DNA of 64,000 nt, taken from contig BSBM01000319.1 of assembly GCA_027924585.1 (NCBI GenBank), positions 3,997,001-4,061,000 on the forward strand, in the 5' to 3' direction. The stretch is from Larix kaempferi (Eukaryota; Streptophyta; Pinopsida; Pinales; Pinaceae). Below, piece after piece: positions 46,401 through 58,675 of the stretch. A program made the translations under genes and the position numbers. Below the pieces are notes generated by a model. That model ran no database searches and was not told where the DNA came from. It was given only the letters and a program-made list of their open reading frames with translations. The first letter of the stretch is position 1, and each line of letters starts with the position of its first letter.

Positions 46401-47496
46401 ATAACATATCTATCCTAACATAAGCGTGGGTACACGATATCGAAAGTCATACCATCGGTTATATGTATATCCAAGTATTACGTAATACCATATCAAGGTT
46501 AAGGTTTCGATCATTAATACGAAGGGAATTACAATCCTATTACATGGTATATGATACCCTAAGTCAAACAACCCTTGCGTGTTTCCAACCCTGCCAAAAA
46601 CATATGGCGTAGAACACTTTTTCAATCAAAACTTGAAACATGGTATAAAGATTATAAATACCTTATCAACTATTGAATAGCACAATACTCTAATATTACA
46701 ACGTCCATCGTATAAATTAATGGAGGGGATTTTCCTTAAATATTTAGTTCCAAACTTTAGAATTTTGACAAGTAACTATAATAACACCATCTTTTATCCC
46801 ATGCCTCCTTTAAATATGAAATTAATTACTTGGTATACTTCCTAAAAGTAGGAGTTAAATACCTAGGCATAAAACCAATTTCTAATACTTACCACAAGAT
46901 TTTATTACAAGCCAAACGTATTAATAATGAATACAAATTCTGAGATTTGAATTATAACTTGAGTTACACAAACAACTTGAGTAAAACTGAAGATCAAACT
47001 AGGATAGATCTCACCCGAAATTTCTTCAAGTTACTATAACTCCTTTTATAAATACTGAGGGCTAACTGAAATTAAATAAGATGTCTTTATGCTTTTTGAA
47101 ACAATATTTCTCTTACCTGCAAATCTGCAACAGAATTTCAATGTTTTAGCTAAATAACTAAGTAAACCTTGGGGTATCGATAGGACCCCTTCATCATCAA
47201 CAAAACAAAGGAAACAATTAGCATATATAAAGACTTCATCATTACGTCTATAACGTGTCAACAACTGTATAAGAAAGTATGACGGATCTAGATTGTTTGT
47301 ATTATGGTAACAACATTCAACATTAGTAGACTAAATATATGAACACATGACGCTTCTAGTTAATCAACGTAACATGTTTATTACATGTGGCGAATAGTTA
47401 AACAAACAAACATTTATTTCACTTCCGCACGATAATTATAGCAATTAATGCTACATTGAAAAATTTTAAATTTTTGTGATTTTTCGGGATGTTACA
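43436..47496 (+). repeat. gypsy-A 3' LTR, main part
   Basis: Continues the LTR from the point corresponding to 27638. It ends ATGTTACA at 47496. It holds about 32 bases near 46142-46173 (with GCAGGCCAGTCGGCCTCTC) and a stretch near 46786-46825 (CACCATCTTTTATCCCATGC) not found in the 5' LTR. No coding frame was recognised. Confidence 0.95.
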
Positions 47497-48059
47497 ACAG
47501 TCGAGATTGATGATGGAAGGATCCAATGGCTAGGGATACATTTGTAAATAACAGTGCAAGTATTAGAAGATCAATGACTCAGATTGTAGGAAAAATAAAT
47601 CAAAGGCGACGAGTTCAAAAAGGTGAGTGAAGGATAATGGGAGGAAGCCCACCAGCGGGAAAAAGTTGAAGGTTAAACATACTAGAAGTTTTACCATTGA
47701 TTCATTGGTAAATAAAAGATCGATGATCCCAGGAGGTTTCCCGTTGTGAACATGCTTGAAAGATAAATGGAGATAGTGGTTGCGTAAAATGAAACCACTA
47801 GATGCCTGACAACACCGCAGTCTTCCGCAAGGGTAGAAAATGGTATTGCAAACCACTTTCGAAAGTTGCGAAACCATCCTTCGCAGGATTAGCACCAAAA
47901 TTTGATGGTTTAGATTTGAAGTTGGAGGAATGATTGGATGACGGAGAATAAAGGAACTAAAATAAGATTAGATCTAACGGTTCAAATCATCGCACGACGG
48001 ATCGACGGATGAGAAAAATGAGCATTGGTAAAGAAGACCGAAAGATAAAGAGAAAGGGT

Positions 48060-48067
48060 TATATATA
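48060..48067 (+). promoter_or_regulatory. TATA box upstream of the LTR-internal ORF
   Basis: TATATATA within GGGTTATATATAGCAGTGGG, about 175 bases before the ATG at 48241. The spacing suits a plant core promoter driving the ORF independently of the main LTR promoter. Function is inferred from position only. Confidence 0.45.
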
Positions 48068-48240
48068 GCAGTGGGGAACACGAGAGTTGACATTTGTTAT
48101 TCGAACTATCGGAGTCAGAATATTCTGGACGGGTGTGCCGCGGAGAAAGTGACGGAGTAGGTCACGTTCAGGAGCTGTCAGTGAAAGGTAGGCCACACAA
48201 ACATTGTTGTCAGAATTGTGAGGTTGAATTATAAAAGAAA

Positions 48241-51200
48241 ATGGAAGAAGCTCCAAATGTTGAAAATTTGAAAGCAAAAGGTGCTTTAGAGGATAGAGAC
48301 CACAATATTTTTGATACTTTAGTTAGGTTATTTGTCTAAGAAATCAAAATTAAGTTGCAATTTTTTCAAGAAGAGGGTTTAGATGTCGATATAGTAATAA
48401 AGTCTTCTTTCATTTCTTTTCGCCCAGACCAATTTCAATCCTTCCCGGAGTTTTTTGTGTGGTGTACGTCCAATTATTTTGAAGCCGAACGAGTTATCAT
48501 GAATGCCTAGAAAAACAAAATTGTTTGTCCCATTGGATCCTCAGTTGACAGAAGTGCCCTCGAAATACCTGTGTCTCAAATGCCCGAGTCAGAAATTTTT
48601 TTGGAGGAGTCTATCGTTAGTTTCTACCATCAGTCTTCCTCTGAAAATAGAGAATCCTTTCTAGCCAATTGTATAAAACCACACCTTGAAATTGCCAATA
48701 CCCCTTACCCTTTAGATGTCAGTTTCTTCAATGAAAACACACAGTTAGTCCTTTCCTTAATTGCTCAGTTTTTAGGTTTTGATACAGACACATTAGTGAC
48801 GGAATTTCAACTGAGTTTACCTTTTAGAATAAGTGTTGGTTTTCCTGACAGAGAGTATAATATCACACCACAGCTCAATTTTGAAGGGTTTTTGACCGAG
48901 AAAATTCATTCCCAGTTCGTATAGTTTCATAACACGAGGCATTTCAGGTTTGAGTTGTATTTGAGGAAGATGGTAATGTTTTATAGCCAAGAAAGGTTGC
49001 AGTATCCCCAAATAATCTTTACAAGTTTTATGGAGGACGACATGTTTAATTACATGAATTACATGGTGTCAGTCATATATAAGATGATATTTGGAGAAGA
49101 ATTACCTTGATTTTTTCCTGAGATGAAGACTTTAATGCAGTTGAGCAGAGATTTAGCAGTAGGATATTGGTTCTTATCGAAGGATCACACAGTGGTCATA
49201 TTATATGGATTCATACGTGAACCATATATATTACTAGCATTTCTAAATTTAAGGATTTTTGCTCTGGAATTCCTTAGGCAAAAACTGATCATTGAATATT
49301 TTCATTTCTTACATTTCAAGAAAGCCACTGATATAAAGTATCCTTTGAAGATAGGTCCTTTCATTATGAAGAACAAACATGCTATTTCACATATAGAAAA
49401 ATTATTGGAAGACATGGATTTCAAGAAGGATGTAGCTATTGCATATGATCCTTTCCATATTATTTCGGAGAGAAGACAAAGTAATCATACCAAGGCCTTC
49501 AAACATCAAAAATCAGAAGGATTGTCAAGGAGAGCTAATTTGTTGCAGTATGAATCTAAAGAAGAGGCAGCTGAAAATTCACAAGGGAAAGATCTTGCTT
49601 TGATAGAATCTGAAGTTAGAACAGAGACCACATTAAATATTACAGAGATTGGGGAAAAAAGAAGTTTTGAAGATATAAATGATTTAGAAAATGAAGAACA
49701 AGAGAGAGAGAGAAAAGACGCAAAATTGATATACAGAAAGATTTAATCTTGTTTACAGATAGTGAAGAAGAAGAAAAAAGAAAAGCATTCAGTGCCGACA
49801 ATTCAGTTATAGGAATATACATTTCAAGAGGCTAAAGAAGCTAGAGATACGAGCAGATTTCAAACAAGGGATGTAATGTATGATAAATATGGGGAAGATA
49901 AACGTACTTCTGCTCAGATGACATACGATTTATTGCCTAAAGTTAGAATTTCGACGAATTCAGAGGTTACTTTGGTAGCCCATTGGGATATTAAAGGAAA
50001 AACTTTAAATGTGGCAGTATCGTCAGAAGACAAGATAACAGTGTTGAAGTTAAATCTGAAGAAAATAAGTGCACCTGATAAAATTCATTTCCACAGGAAA
50101 ATGAGAGCACACTAAGTAAAGTGGAAAATCAATTAAAACAAGAATAAATTGAGAATAAATCCCACCAACAACAAATCAAGAGATTGCAAATTAATTTGGT
50201 TGAAGGTGGCACCGGGGGTGATGCAGGGAAAAAACTATTAACAGAGAAAGAAAATTTGATTCAGCCATTGCAAAAGAAACTAAAATTCCCAGCAACTCAA
50301 TTATTTAGGGCTCCTGAAATAACTTTGTTGGAATAGGAGAAAGATGATTTGTCCAAAGAAGTGAGTGATAGTAAAGCTAAATTATTGAAGCTTATTGAAA
50401 AAGAATCAGATTGGGAAAAAGACAGAGAGAGTTTGAAGAATCAGGTTGAATATTTGAAAGGAAAGTTATCAGTTTTGGATCAGCTGTAAGAAAGCAATAG
50501 TCAGCCCGATGGAGCAGGCAACACAAATAGTCTTGTACAGTCTATTTCTCAACTAAGTTTGAAAGATGTAGAGATAAAAGAGTTAAGAGAAGAAAATAAA
50601 AAATTCAAAGAAGAAAGTCAAAAGAAGGATGAAGAAATAAAAACTTTGCAAGATAAATATAAAGAGTTGGTTGAAACAAATAAAAGGTTTTCAAGTCAAG
50701 TAATCGGTCAAGTACCCATGCAAGGTTGAAAACATATGATATGGGATGCAATCATTAAGGAAGCATAAAATTTCAGAGCATATTTAAATTTCATGAAGAT
50801 GAAGGAAAAAGTAATCAGAGAAGCTTTAGAAAGTTGCACTACTATGAGAGAAAATTTGAGTAAGAAGCTGAAAGACACAACACAGAATACAGTAACTTTC
50901 CTAAATGATTTGACAGAAGAAGATTTAAAAGTACTAGCCTTTAAAAACAGAATTTCAATTATCACTTGGGCAAGCAGGATTTTAGGAAAATATGCGCACG
51001 TTGAAAGTGTCGAAGCCAGAGCTCACCGAATGAAGAGACAGGTAACAAATTTTAAAACAGAGTTTGATAAATTGGTTCAAAATCGGTTACCTGCATTTTG
51101 GGATGAGAACAATGAATTAATATCCCAAAATGATTATAAGAAGTTACTATTTGATATCAAAATGGATCATGGAAAGTTTCAAAACTTGACACACTTGCTC

Positions 51201-51413
51201 ACAGGAAAGATTCTAATGGAAAGAATTGCAAAAGATTTTGAAATTATGAACAAGTTGGCTTCAATTGGTGAAATATGTCCACCAAATTCTTTTGCGGATC
51301 ATGTTGAAATGCAGGTCCTAGTTAAAGAAATGACGAGTTACGGCATTCTGACCGTTGGTCAGTGGAATACGGTGGAAAAGTACGGAAAAATGAAATATAC
51401 TATATGTCCTTGA
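48241..51413 (+). pseudogene. Large ORF of unknown function inside the gypsy-C LTR, broken
   Basis: I do not recognise this protein. From the ATG at 48241 frame +1 runs to 49746 with stops only at 48337, 48508, 48922 and 49108. Two compensating frame changes (49740-49850) lead back to frame +1 until about 50100, then frame 0 runs to the TGA at 51411. The N-terminal half looks globular (YMVSVIYKMIFGEELP, VGYWFLSKDHTVVILYG, FALEFLRQKLIIEYFHF). An acidic patch (EEEEKRKAF) follows. The central 50120-50700 is Lys/Glu-rich with heptads (EIKELREENKKFKEESQKK), predicted coiled coil. The C-terminal 50793-51413 is a 206-codon open block. Full length would be about 1050 residues. The sparse stops over more than 1000 codons argue it was once coding. 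Extra ORFs upstream of gag are known in Tat/Ogre elements, but there they lie after the PBS. Confidence 0.75.
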
Positions 51414-51582
51414 AAGTGTCCATTGGGTCCCATGACAAGCAAAGACTTTGAAGAAATTTTATTTGAAAATAATTTGTAATATTTTTTATATAAATTTTGA
51501 TTCAAGTGACATGTGGCAGTTAGTTAAGTTATTTTAGTTTTAGTTAAAAGAAGCAGTTAGGTGTTGCTTCAAAGGAATTTTG

Positions 51583-51590
51583 TATAAAAG
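51583..51590 (+). promoter_or_regulatory. Probable gypsy-C LTR promoter TATA box
   Basis: TATAAAAG in TTTTGTATAAAAGACAATG, about 680 bases before the LTR end. Its position, downstream of the ORF and upstream of the PBS, marks it as the likely core promoter for genomic RNA. Confidence 0.6.
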
Positions 51591-52275
51591 ACAATGTGAA
51601 TTATTTTGAAAGGGTTGGAAACTTTTTGAAGACAAGACAATTTTTTATCAAGTTACTCTATTTTTTCTAATACAAGAAAGCCATGCATAAAATAACACAT
51701 TTTGCAGAACAAAGATTCATGTGTTGATCGAAGTTACAGTCTGTATTTTCCTTTCCTCTATGTTTTATGTATCCCTTCTTTGTTTATCTTTTCCATTATG
51801 TTATGTCTTCTATGCTTGGATGAAAGTTTAAACTAAGTCAAGATTCATATGTTTGTGCCCTGATTTATCGCGTTTGAGTATTCATCATTTCTCGAAAATC
51901 AATATTGGATTCATCTGAATTTGGTGCCCATTATTGGTGGAATGTCTATCTTTATTTCATTATCACCTACAAAAGATTTTGACTGTAATGTGGAAACTAT
52001 CTTGCCTTTGTAAAGATCATTATTGTCGTTTATTTTCCGGTCCATAAAATTCCTAGTTTCAACTCGATGCCCAATGGTTCTTGTGTATATTTCAACCATA
52101 TATTTGTTTTGAAAAAATCCCAGTCATTTTCATATATCTTTAGCCATTTACATATTTTTGAGAGAGCCCTCTCTGATAGGGAAAAGGCTATTTTTCCTCC
52201 TAAAGGTTGGTTTGAAACAGTTACCTTAGGTTTATCCTTCCACAACCAAAGGGTAAAATCTGAGTGATAACATTT

Positions 52276-52293
52276 TGGCACCATTGTCGGGGA
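52276..52293 (+). promoter_or_regulatory. gypsy-C primer-binding site (Asp tRNA type)
   Basis: TGGCACCATTGTCGGGGA matches the plant tRNA-Asp complement at 15 of 18 positions; the three differences are all transitions (G to A twice, C to T once). It lies three bases after the LTR end. This PBS class is typical of Athila/Tat gypsy elements. Confidence 0.85.
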
Positions 52294-52516
52294 ATGAAGG
52301 TTTCATTTTCCTTGGGAAGAACGACATTGCAATCAAATTTCAGTGGGAAAAGAAGTTTGATAATCATAGTTGGTTGTATTTTTCCCAGGCGACTTCACGT
52401 TCAACTTTTCAGTTTTAAACAGGTGATTCCAAGAAAGACATTGTGGCTTCCAAAAAGATTCACACGAGGAGTATCCAAATTCCCAACCATTTCAAGAAGT
52501 GGAAAATCCTGAAGAC

Positions 52517-54865
52517 ATTCTGAGGAGAATCAGAGGAAAATATCAAGAAGGTACTTCTTAGTCAAAAAATATTTTTCCTTCTTTTCAAGAAGAGTTGTTA
52601 GATGATGAAAATGTCGATATAAGTGAAAGATATTTGTTTAGAACTAAGTAAGAATCAGATTTGAAAGAAACTGAACTTGATCAAGATAGATTCCGAACAT
52701 ATCTTTTACAATTTGTTTGGGAAGATTTGCAAAACTCTGCAAAGGTTGAGTCTAAAAAACCTAAAGCCCAAAGGGTACCAGTAAGAAATCACAATGGTAT
52801 TCAAAATCCTCTAGTAGGAAATCCCAATGTTACTCAAAATACTCCAGTAGTTATGGTTGCTAGGTTCGCTCCACTTTCTTTACTAGTTGCTTTGCATGAC
52901 CTTCCCAAAAATTATGGACAGAGAAATACGTTGTTTGATGGGGAGGGGAATTATACAGCTCAACAACACATTGATAGGTTCAGCGATTTCATAGATCTGG
53001 AAGAGGTAGATTATGATGACACCAAAATGAGATTGTTGGTGCAGAGCTTATCTGGCGAGGTGAAGAAATGGTTCAGAGATTTACCTGTAGGATCAATCCC
53101 CTCATATGATGAATTTGTGACTCTTTTGCCTGATAGGTGGGAAGATAAGAAAAACCCTCTACAAATTTTAACCTAATATAATAATTTAAAGAAAGGAGGT
53201 TTTGAATTTGTTCAAAAAATTTCTACAAGGTTCATGAAGGCTTACAATTCAATTCTTGCTGATATAAAACCATTGGTAGGAGCAGCCAAATTATATTTCG
53301 CAGATGCCTTTGATGGAGATTTTTCATGTACATTAAGAGAAAGAAAATCACCTACCTTGTCATCCATGTTGAAAGATAAGGTTGAAGTGGAAGTAAATAT
53401 GATGGCTTCAGGAAAGTTAAAACCAAATGTTGTTGTGGATAGGAGGAAAGTTAGAGAAGAAAACCAAGCCTCAACTTCTACCTCAACTGATGCTAGAATT
53501 GACATGATGATGAAAACTATGGAAAAATTAATGGACAGATTGGCATTGGATAATAAACCTCAAAAAAAATATCAACAAGAACCTTAGATTAGAAACCCAA
53601 ATTTCAGGAGACAAATTCCACCACAGATAAGGCAAAGAGATCAAAGAGATCAAAGGAATCAGAGGAATGCAGAAGACAATCTAGTAAGGCCTCCATTTCT
53701 TGAGAATTATGTTGATGAAGGAGATGAAGCAGAATTAGTAGAGAGTGAAATACATCACTTTGGAGATTTAGATTCAGAGGTTTATTTGACAAAGATGGAG
53801 CATGATATGTTTTCTAGAGAGGGGGAATGTAACATTTTGGAATCAGAAACAGAGCAGTACCACATTGGATATCAAAATGCAATAAATGATTTTCAAAGGA
53901 AGATTAATTTAAGAAATAGAGATATAGTGGTGGATAAAGGAAAAGGTCAAATGGATAAACCCTCAACTAGTCAGAATAGGAAAAATAAAGAAAATGAAGA
54001 TGCAATGAAGAAGATACCAGAGAACAAAAAAGAATTGATTAGGGAAAGTGATAAAAATCTAGTTCCTTTCAGTTTGCAGAATGAAATAGCAAAAATCAAA
54101 ATCTCCATACCTTTCAATGAAATTTTGAAAAACACTAAATATAAAGAACAAATTTCTAAAATGGTTGGAGGTGAAGCGCAAATGGAACCAAATACACTAG
54201 AATTGAATGATGATACTCCAACTATTCATATGGGTTCAAAGATGGAAGACAATAGTGTAGATGTTGTACCACCTTTTTATGTAAACCTGAATATTCATGA
54301 TAAGGTTTTGCATAATTGTATGCTTGATTCGGGTGCCTCACATAATTTGATGCCAAAGGTTGTGGTGGAAAGTTTTGGTTTGGAGATAACAAGACCATAT
54401 AAAGATTTATTTTCTTTTGATTCAAAGAAGGTAAAGTGCTTAGGATTAATCAAAGATTTGGTGGTGAGTCTTACTAAGATGCTAGTGAAAGGATTTTTCA
54501 TGGATGTAGTTGTTGTTGATATCCCACCAAAGTTTGGTATGTTGTTATCCATGTCTTGGGCGTCGAAACTTAAAGGAAATTTGCAGATGGATATGTCACT
54601 TGCCACTATTCCAGTTCTCGGGGTACATAGGAGGTTATATTCTGAAAAAAGGATTGATTATGTGGTGAGTGATAGAGATAAATCTGGAAGTCATTCTATA
54701 TATGCAGTGGATATAGATTTGGGATCTTCCATTTTCTACAATGATATTCAATCTGAAGAAAAAACAGATCTGATTAAACCAAAAGAAGATAATCTTCCAA
54801 GTGAAGAATTAAAAGCTACTGAAAGGAAAAGTAAGGAAAGAAGGGACCTGGATTATGCATTTTGA
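52517..54865 (+). pseudogene. gypsy-C gag and protease, broken
   Basis: Frame +2 carries both. Gag capsid: VARFAPLSLLVALHDLPKNY, then NYTAQQHIDRFSDFIDLEE, VKKWFRDLP and DRWEDKKNPLQIL, with stops at about 52559, 52649, 53174 and 53585. No CCHC knuckle is visible after the capsid; an Arg/Gln-rich stretch (PQIRQRDQRDQRNQRN) stands in its place. The protease has an intact-looking active site, LDSGASHNLMP near 54325, and DIPPKFGMLLSMSWASKL downstream. The frame ends at 54865, overlapping the next frame. Gag packages RNA; protease matures the polyprotein. Confidence 0.9.
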
Positions 54866-55797
54866 TGGATCCATGAGTAAAGAAGGCGTTGATGCAGGTG
54901 TATGGATAATTAATGTGGATCGAGAATTTTTTATGTATTCTTTTAAGTTGGCTTTTGAATGTACGAATAATGTTGCAGAGTATGAAGCATTGATTTTGGG
55001 GTTAAATCTATTAAAAGATCTAAAAGTAAAGAAGATAGAAGTGTTCGGAGATTCAGAATTAGTGATAAATCAGGTAAAAGGCACCTATTAGACAAAACAT
55101 CTGAAGATGAGATCTTACAGAAATGAGGTTTGGGATTTGTTAGAAAATTTCTTTGATGAACATGATGTAATTGCAATACCTAGAGTTGATAATTCTATGG
55201 CATATTCTTTGGCTACCACTGTTGTTGCTTTCAAGGTTCCCAGTTTTTCTAAGAAGAAATATGACATCGAAGTTGTTAATAGACCCTCTATTCCTGATAA
55301 TATAAAACATTGGAAAGTATTTGAAGATGATCAACAGATCAAAAGGTTTTTGGAAATGACAGATGAATTTAATTATAGAGCTATTGATACTGAAGATGCA
55401 TAAGCTTTCCCTCATATAGAAGAATTTTCTGAAGAACCAGAAACGTTTAAAGAAAAAATTTGAGGTAACGATATAATTCAGTTGAAAAACAATGTCATTT
55501 CCATAGGGCTTGTTCCATTAGAGAGGTTATTTGATAGGAATGATGTAGCGAAGAATCCGAAGGTAGAACCTAAAGATGGAGATATCAAAGATTGTAACAT
55601 TGGAACTAGAAAGAATCCCAAGATAGTGAAGATTTCTAAGAAACTTCCATAAGAGGAAGAAAGAAAATATGTTGAATTGATGAGAGAATTTATAGATGTT
55701 TTCGCTTGGATCTATGAAGATTTAAAAGAATATGATACTTCCATAATTCAACATACAATTCCTATCAATCCAAACGAAAGCCTTTCAAACATAATTT
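54840..55797 (+). pseudogene. gypsy-C archaeal-type RNase H and linker, upstream of RT
   Basis: Frame 0, entered by a frame change from the protease frame. Motifs: WIMHFDGSMSKEGVDAGVWI (first Asp), CTNNVAEYEALILGLNLL (Glu), VEVFGDSELVINQV-like FGDSELVINQV (Asp), then a stop at 55089. The final catalytic position is changed: NSMAYSLATTV, Tyr where the family has Asp (xADxLA). The rest is the conserved linker (RPSIPDNIKHWKVFEDDQQI, then FAWIYEDLKEYDTSIIQH, the block leading into RT). This second RNase H is characteristic of Tat elements and compensates for a dead native one. Here it precedes RT. Confidence 0.88.
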
Positions 55798-57060
55798 AAG
55801 AAGAATAAATCCTAAGTTGCTTCCATTAAATGAAAAAGAAGTCAAAAAAGTTGTTTAATGCCAAAATTATTGTCTCTAAGATTTTCCAGGTGGGTGGCAA
55901 ATTTGGTTCCTGTGAGGAAGAAAAATGGAGAGATAAGGTTGTGTGTAGATTTCAGAAATTTGAATAAAGTATCTTTGAAAGATAATTATCCGCTACCCAA
56001 AATGGACCACATATTGCAAAAAGTTGTTGGAGCAAAGAGGATTTCCATGTTGGATGGATTCTGAGGATACAATCAGATTAAGGTTCAACTAGAAGATCGG
56101 GAGAAGACAACTTTTACCACTCCATGGGAAACATTTATGTATGCTAAAATTCCATTTGGGATGATGAATGCAAGGGATACTTTTCAAAGAGCCATGGACA
56201 TTGCATTTGCAGAAGAAAAATATAAGTTCGTGGTAGTATACATGGATGATATAACTATATATTCAAAATTTGTTGCAAATCATCTAAAACATCTGGAAAA
56301 AGTTTTCTTAAAATGCAGGAAGTTTGGCATCTCCTTGAATCCTAAGAAGCCTAATTTTTCTATGGAGGAAGGAAAGCTATTGGGGCATATCATATCAAAG
56401 GAGGGTATCAAAATTGATCCGGAAAGAGTATCAACAATACAGAATATTGGGATACCTAGAAGTAAAAAGGAGGTACAATCTTTTATCGGCAGGGTGAATT
56501 TCTTGAGAAGGTTTGTTCCCAGTTTTGCAGAGATTTTAAGAAGTATTTCTGATATGTTAAGGAAGAATAATGAAATCAAATGGACATCTGAAGAAAAAAA
56601 ATATTTCAATGATATTAAAAAGGTGTTAACTGAAGCTCTGGTTTTAATCAGTCCTGATTTTTCAAAATATTTTATTATATTTTCTTATGCATCACAACAT
56701 ACTTTGGCTAGAGTATTATTGCAAAAGAATCAAGATGGTATGGAATGACCAATTTCCATTTTTAGCAAGATTTTGAGAGATGGGGAGCTGAAATATAATA
56801 TCATGGAGAAATAGGCTTATGCACTGGTAAAAGCATTGAAAGATTTCAGAGTTTATATATTGCATTCTCATACTATTGCATATGTCCCGTCCGTAGCAGT
56901 AAAAGATATCCTTACTCAGCCAGATCCTCAAGGAAAAAGAGAAAAATGGATTGTGGTTTTGTTGGAATATGATTTGGATATTAAGCCTACAAAGTTGATA
57001 AAAGGACAAGGCCTAGTGAAAATGAAGACTGAAACTAATTGTGACTCTTTAGATATAAAT
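55798..57060 (+). pseudogene. gypsy-C reverse transcriptase and degenerate native RNase H
   Basis: A frame change near 55800-55890 leads into frame +1, which is kept to the end of pol. RT: VANLVPVRKKNGEIRLCVDF, NYPLPKMDHILQKV, a TGA at 56062 within the LDGF-GYNQ motif, then PFGMMNARDTFQRAM and the active site YMDDITIYS near 56251. The connection reads QSFIGRVNFLRRFVP. The native RNase H shows IFSYASQHTLARVLLQ with Tyr in place of the first catalytic Asp, MEKxAYALVKAL (Glu kept), and VPSVAVKDIL lacking the TDH motif. Stops at 56746 and 56812. Confidence 0.92.
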
Positions 57061-58377
57061 TTCATGTTAGAACTTTCAATGTCAACAATCCCTGAATTTC
57101 ATGTGGTTGAAGATTTTTCTTTATCTCCATGGTATGCTAACATTATATATGTTCTGCAAAATTTACAAGCACCTCCAGGAATGGATAAAACCAAATCAAG
57201 ATCAGTAAAATTAAAAGCAGCAAAGTTCTGTATATTGAATGAGTATTTGTATTGGAAAGATCCGAGTGGGATTTTGTTGAATTTTTTATTAGAAAATGAA
57301 GCACAACATATCATGGGAGAATTTCATAAAGGAATGTGTGGAGGACATCACTCGTGGAAGGCTACAGTAAATAAAATCCTTAGAGCATGTTTTTATTGGC
57401 CAACTATTTTTTCAGATGTATATAAAGAAATATCAAAGTGTCATGAGTGTCAAATATTTGATGGGAAAAGAGAACTTCTGCCTTTAACATTAAAACCAAT
57501 TTCAGTAGAAGCACCATTTCAGCAATGCGGATTGGATTTCATTGGGGAAATCAATCCAAATTCTTCAAGACAACAAATGTGGATTTTAACTGCAACAGAT
57601 TATTTCACAAAATGGATTGAAGCAATCCCAACTAGAAATGCTACTGAAACATTGATTATGAACTTTTTGGGGGAGAATATTTTGTCAAGATTTGGTTTTC
57701 CTAAAAGAATATTAACAGATAATACTCCAGCTTTCAAATTAAAAAAGATGATTAACTTTTGCCATAAATACCACATCCATTTGAATCATTCAACTGCATA
57801 TTATCCCCAGGGTAATGAAATAGTGGAATCTTCAAATAAGAGTTTGGTAAGAATCATAAAGAAAATGTTGGAAGATAATAAAAAAGCATGGCATACCAAG
57901 CTCAAGTATGCATTGTGGGCAGACAAAATTAGCACAAAAAGGGCCATTGGCACATCTCCTTTTTAGTTGGTTTATGGCACAAAAGTAATATTTCCTATTT
58001 CTTTGGGACTATTGGTTATGAGGTTGTTACAAGAAGTTGCAGAAGAACCTAATCATATGAAAAGAAGGATAAATCAGATAATAGAATTGCATGAAATAAG
58101 GGAAAGAGCTTACAACAGAAGCCAGGCACATCAAGAAAAAATGAACAAAACTTTTGACAAGGAAATCAAGGAAAGGGATTTTCAGATTGATTATTTAATT
58201 TTGAAATGGGATGCTAGAAGAGAAGACAAGCATAGTAAATTTGAGCATTTGTGGAAAGGTCCTTATATAATAGCAGGTTATCAGGGAGAAAATTCATTCA
58301 TTCTTCAAGACCAGAATGAAGAGTTTCTTATAGGAGGACCGGTGAATGGGAGGCATCTCAAACACTATTTGTATTAA
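57061..58377 (+). pseudogene. gypsy-C integrase, nearly open
   Basis: Same frame as RT with a single stop (TAG, 57964). The zinc finger is complete: H and H in EFHKGMCGGHHSWKATVNKI, C and C in KCHECQIFDG. The catalytic core has GLDFIGEIN (Asp), ILTDNTPAF (Asp) and NEIVESSNKSL (Glu). The C-terminus includes the domain FEHLWKGPYIIAGYQGENSF and ends NGRHLKHYLY. No chromodomain is present, as expected for Tat. Integrase joins cDNA to host DNA. It is the best-preserved domain of gypsy-C. Confidence 0.92.
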
Positions 58378-58675
58378 AAGAGATGAGGAGGAAAAGCATT
58401 GTACATAAAATTGTATATAAACCTTTCTTTCATAATACCTTTTAGAATTTTGTACATAAATAAAATTGCTTGATGAAAATATATTTTTCAGCAATGTAGA
58501 GTCTGTTTTCAGAAATATGGTTTGTTTGAGTTTGATTGCGAGTTTGGTTTCTAGTTACGTAGTTGATGGTGCAATTTTCGGTTTGGAATTTGGTTCAGCT
58601 AAATGGATTAGGAACCTGGTCTACGAGGTTCTTTGCTACCTCGCAGGGAGGATAGCATCCCCAGTTGGAGCAAGT

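Larger units (their letters stand above)
27574..47496 (+). mobile_element. Ty3/gypsy retrotransposon gypsy-A, interrupted by gypsy-B
   Basis: Two LTRs of about 4.07-4.12 kb share the termini TGTAACAT...ATGTTACA, a perfect 8-bp inverted repeat. Target duplication: ATAGT (27569-27573) and ACAGT (47497-47501), one mismatch. Internal region 31645-36538 encodes gag and pol in the order protease-RT-RNase H-integrase. The C-terminal tail after integrase (ILDKGEIMLRNRTIGKVK, ending AAYPILF) resembles the chromodomain-like tails of Tekay/Del or IFG7-type chromoviruses. Internal size is about 4.9 kb, so LTRs make up well over half of the element. Confidence 0.95.
47502..52272 (+). repeat. gypsy-C 5' LTR, second part, containing an ORF
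   Basis: Resumes gypsy-C after the gypsy-A target duplication. It ends GATAACA at 52272, an inverted match to the LTR start TGTTA, three bases before a tRNA-Asp PBS. Together with 27082-27573 the LTR is 5263 bp. It holds a TATA box at 48060, a 3.2-kb decayed ORF (48241-51413), and a second TATA box (TATAAAAG, 51583-51590) placed where the element's own promoter should be, leaving about 650 bases of R/U5. The LTR end cannot be checked against a full 3' LTR because that copy is cut by D. Confidence 0.8.

Noticed and set aside
48241-51413. Assignment of the LTR-internal ORF as an Ogre ORF1 or an envelope-like gene
   Set aside because: Position before the PBS differs from Ogre ORF1. I see no signal peptide or transmembrane pattern typical of an envelope-like protein. 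Function left open.
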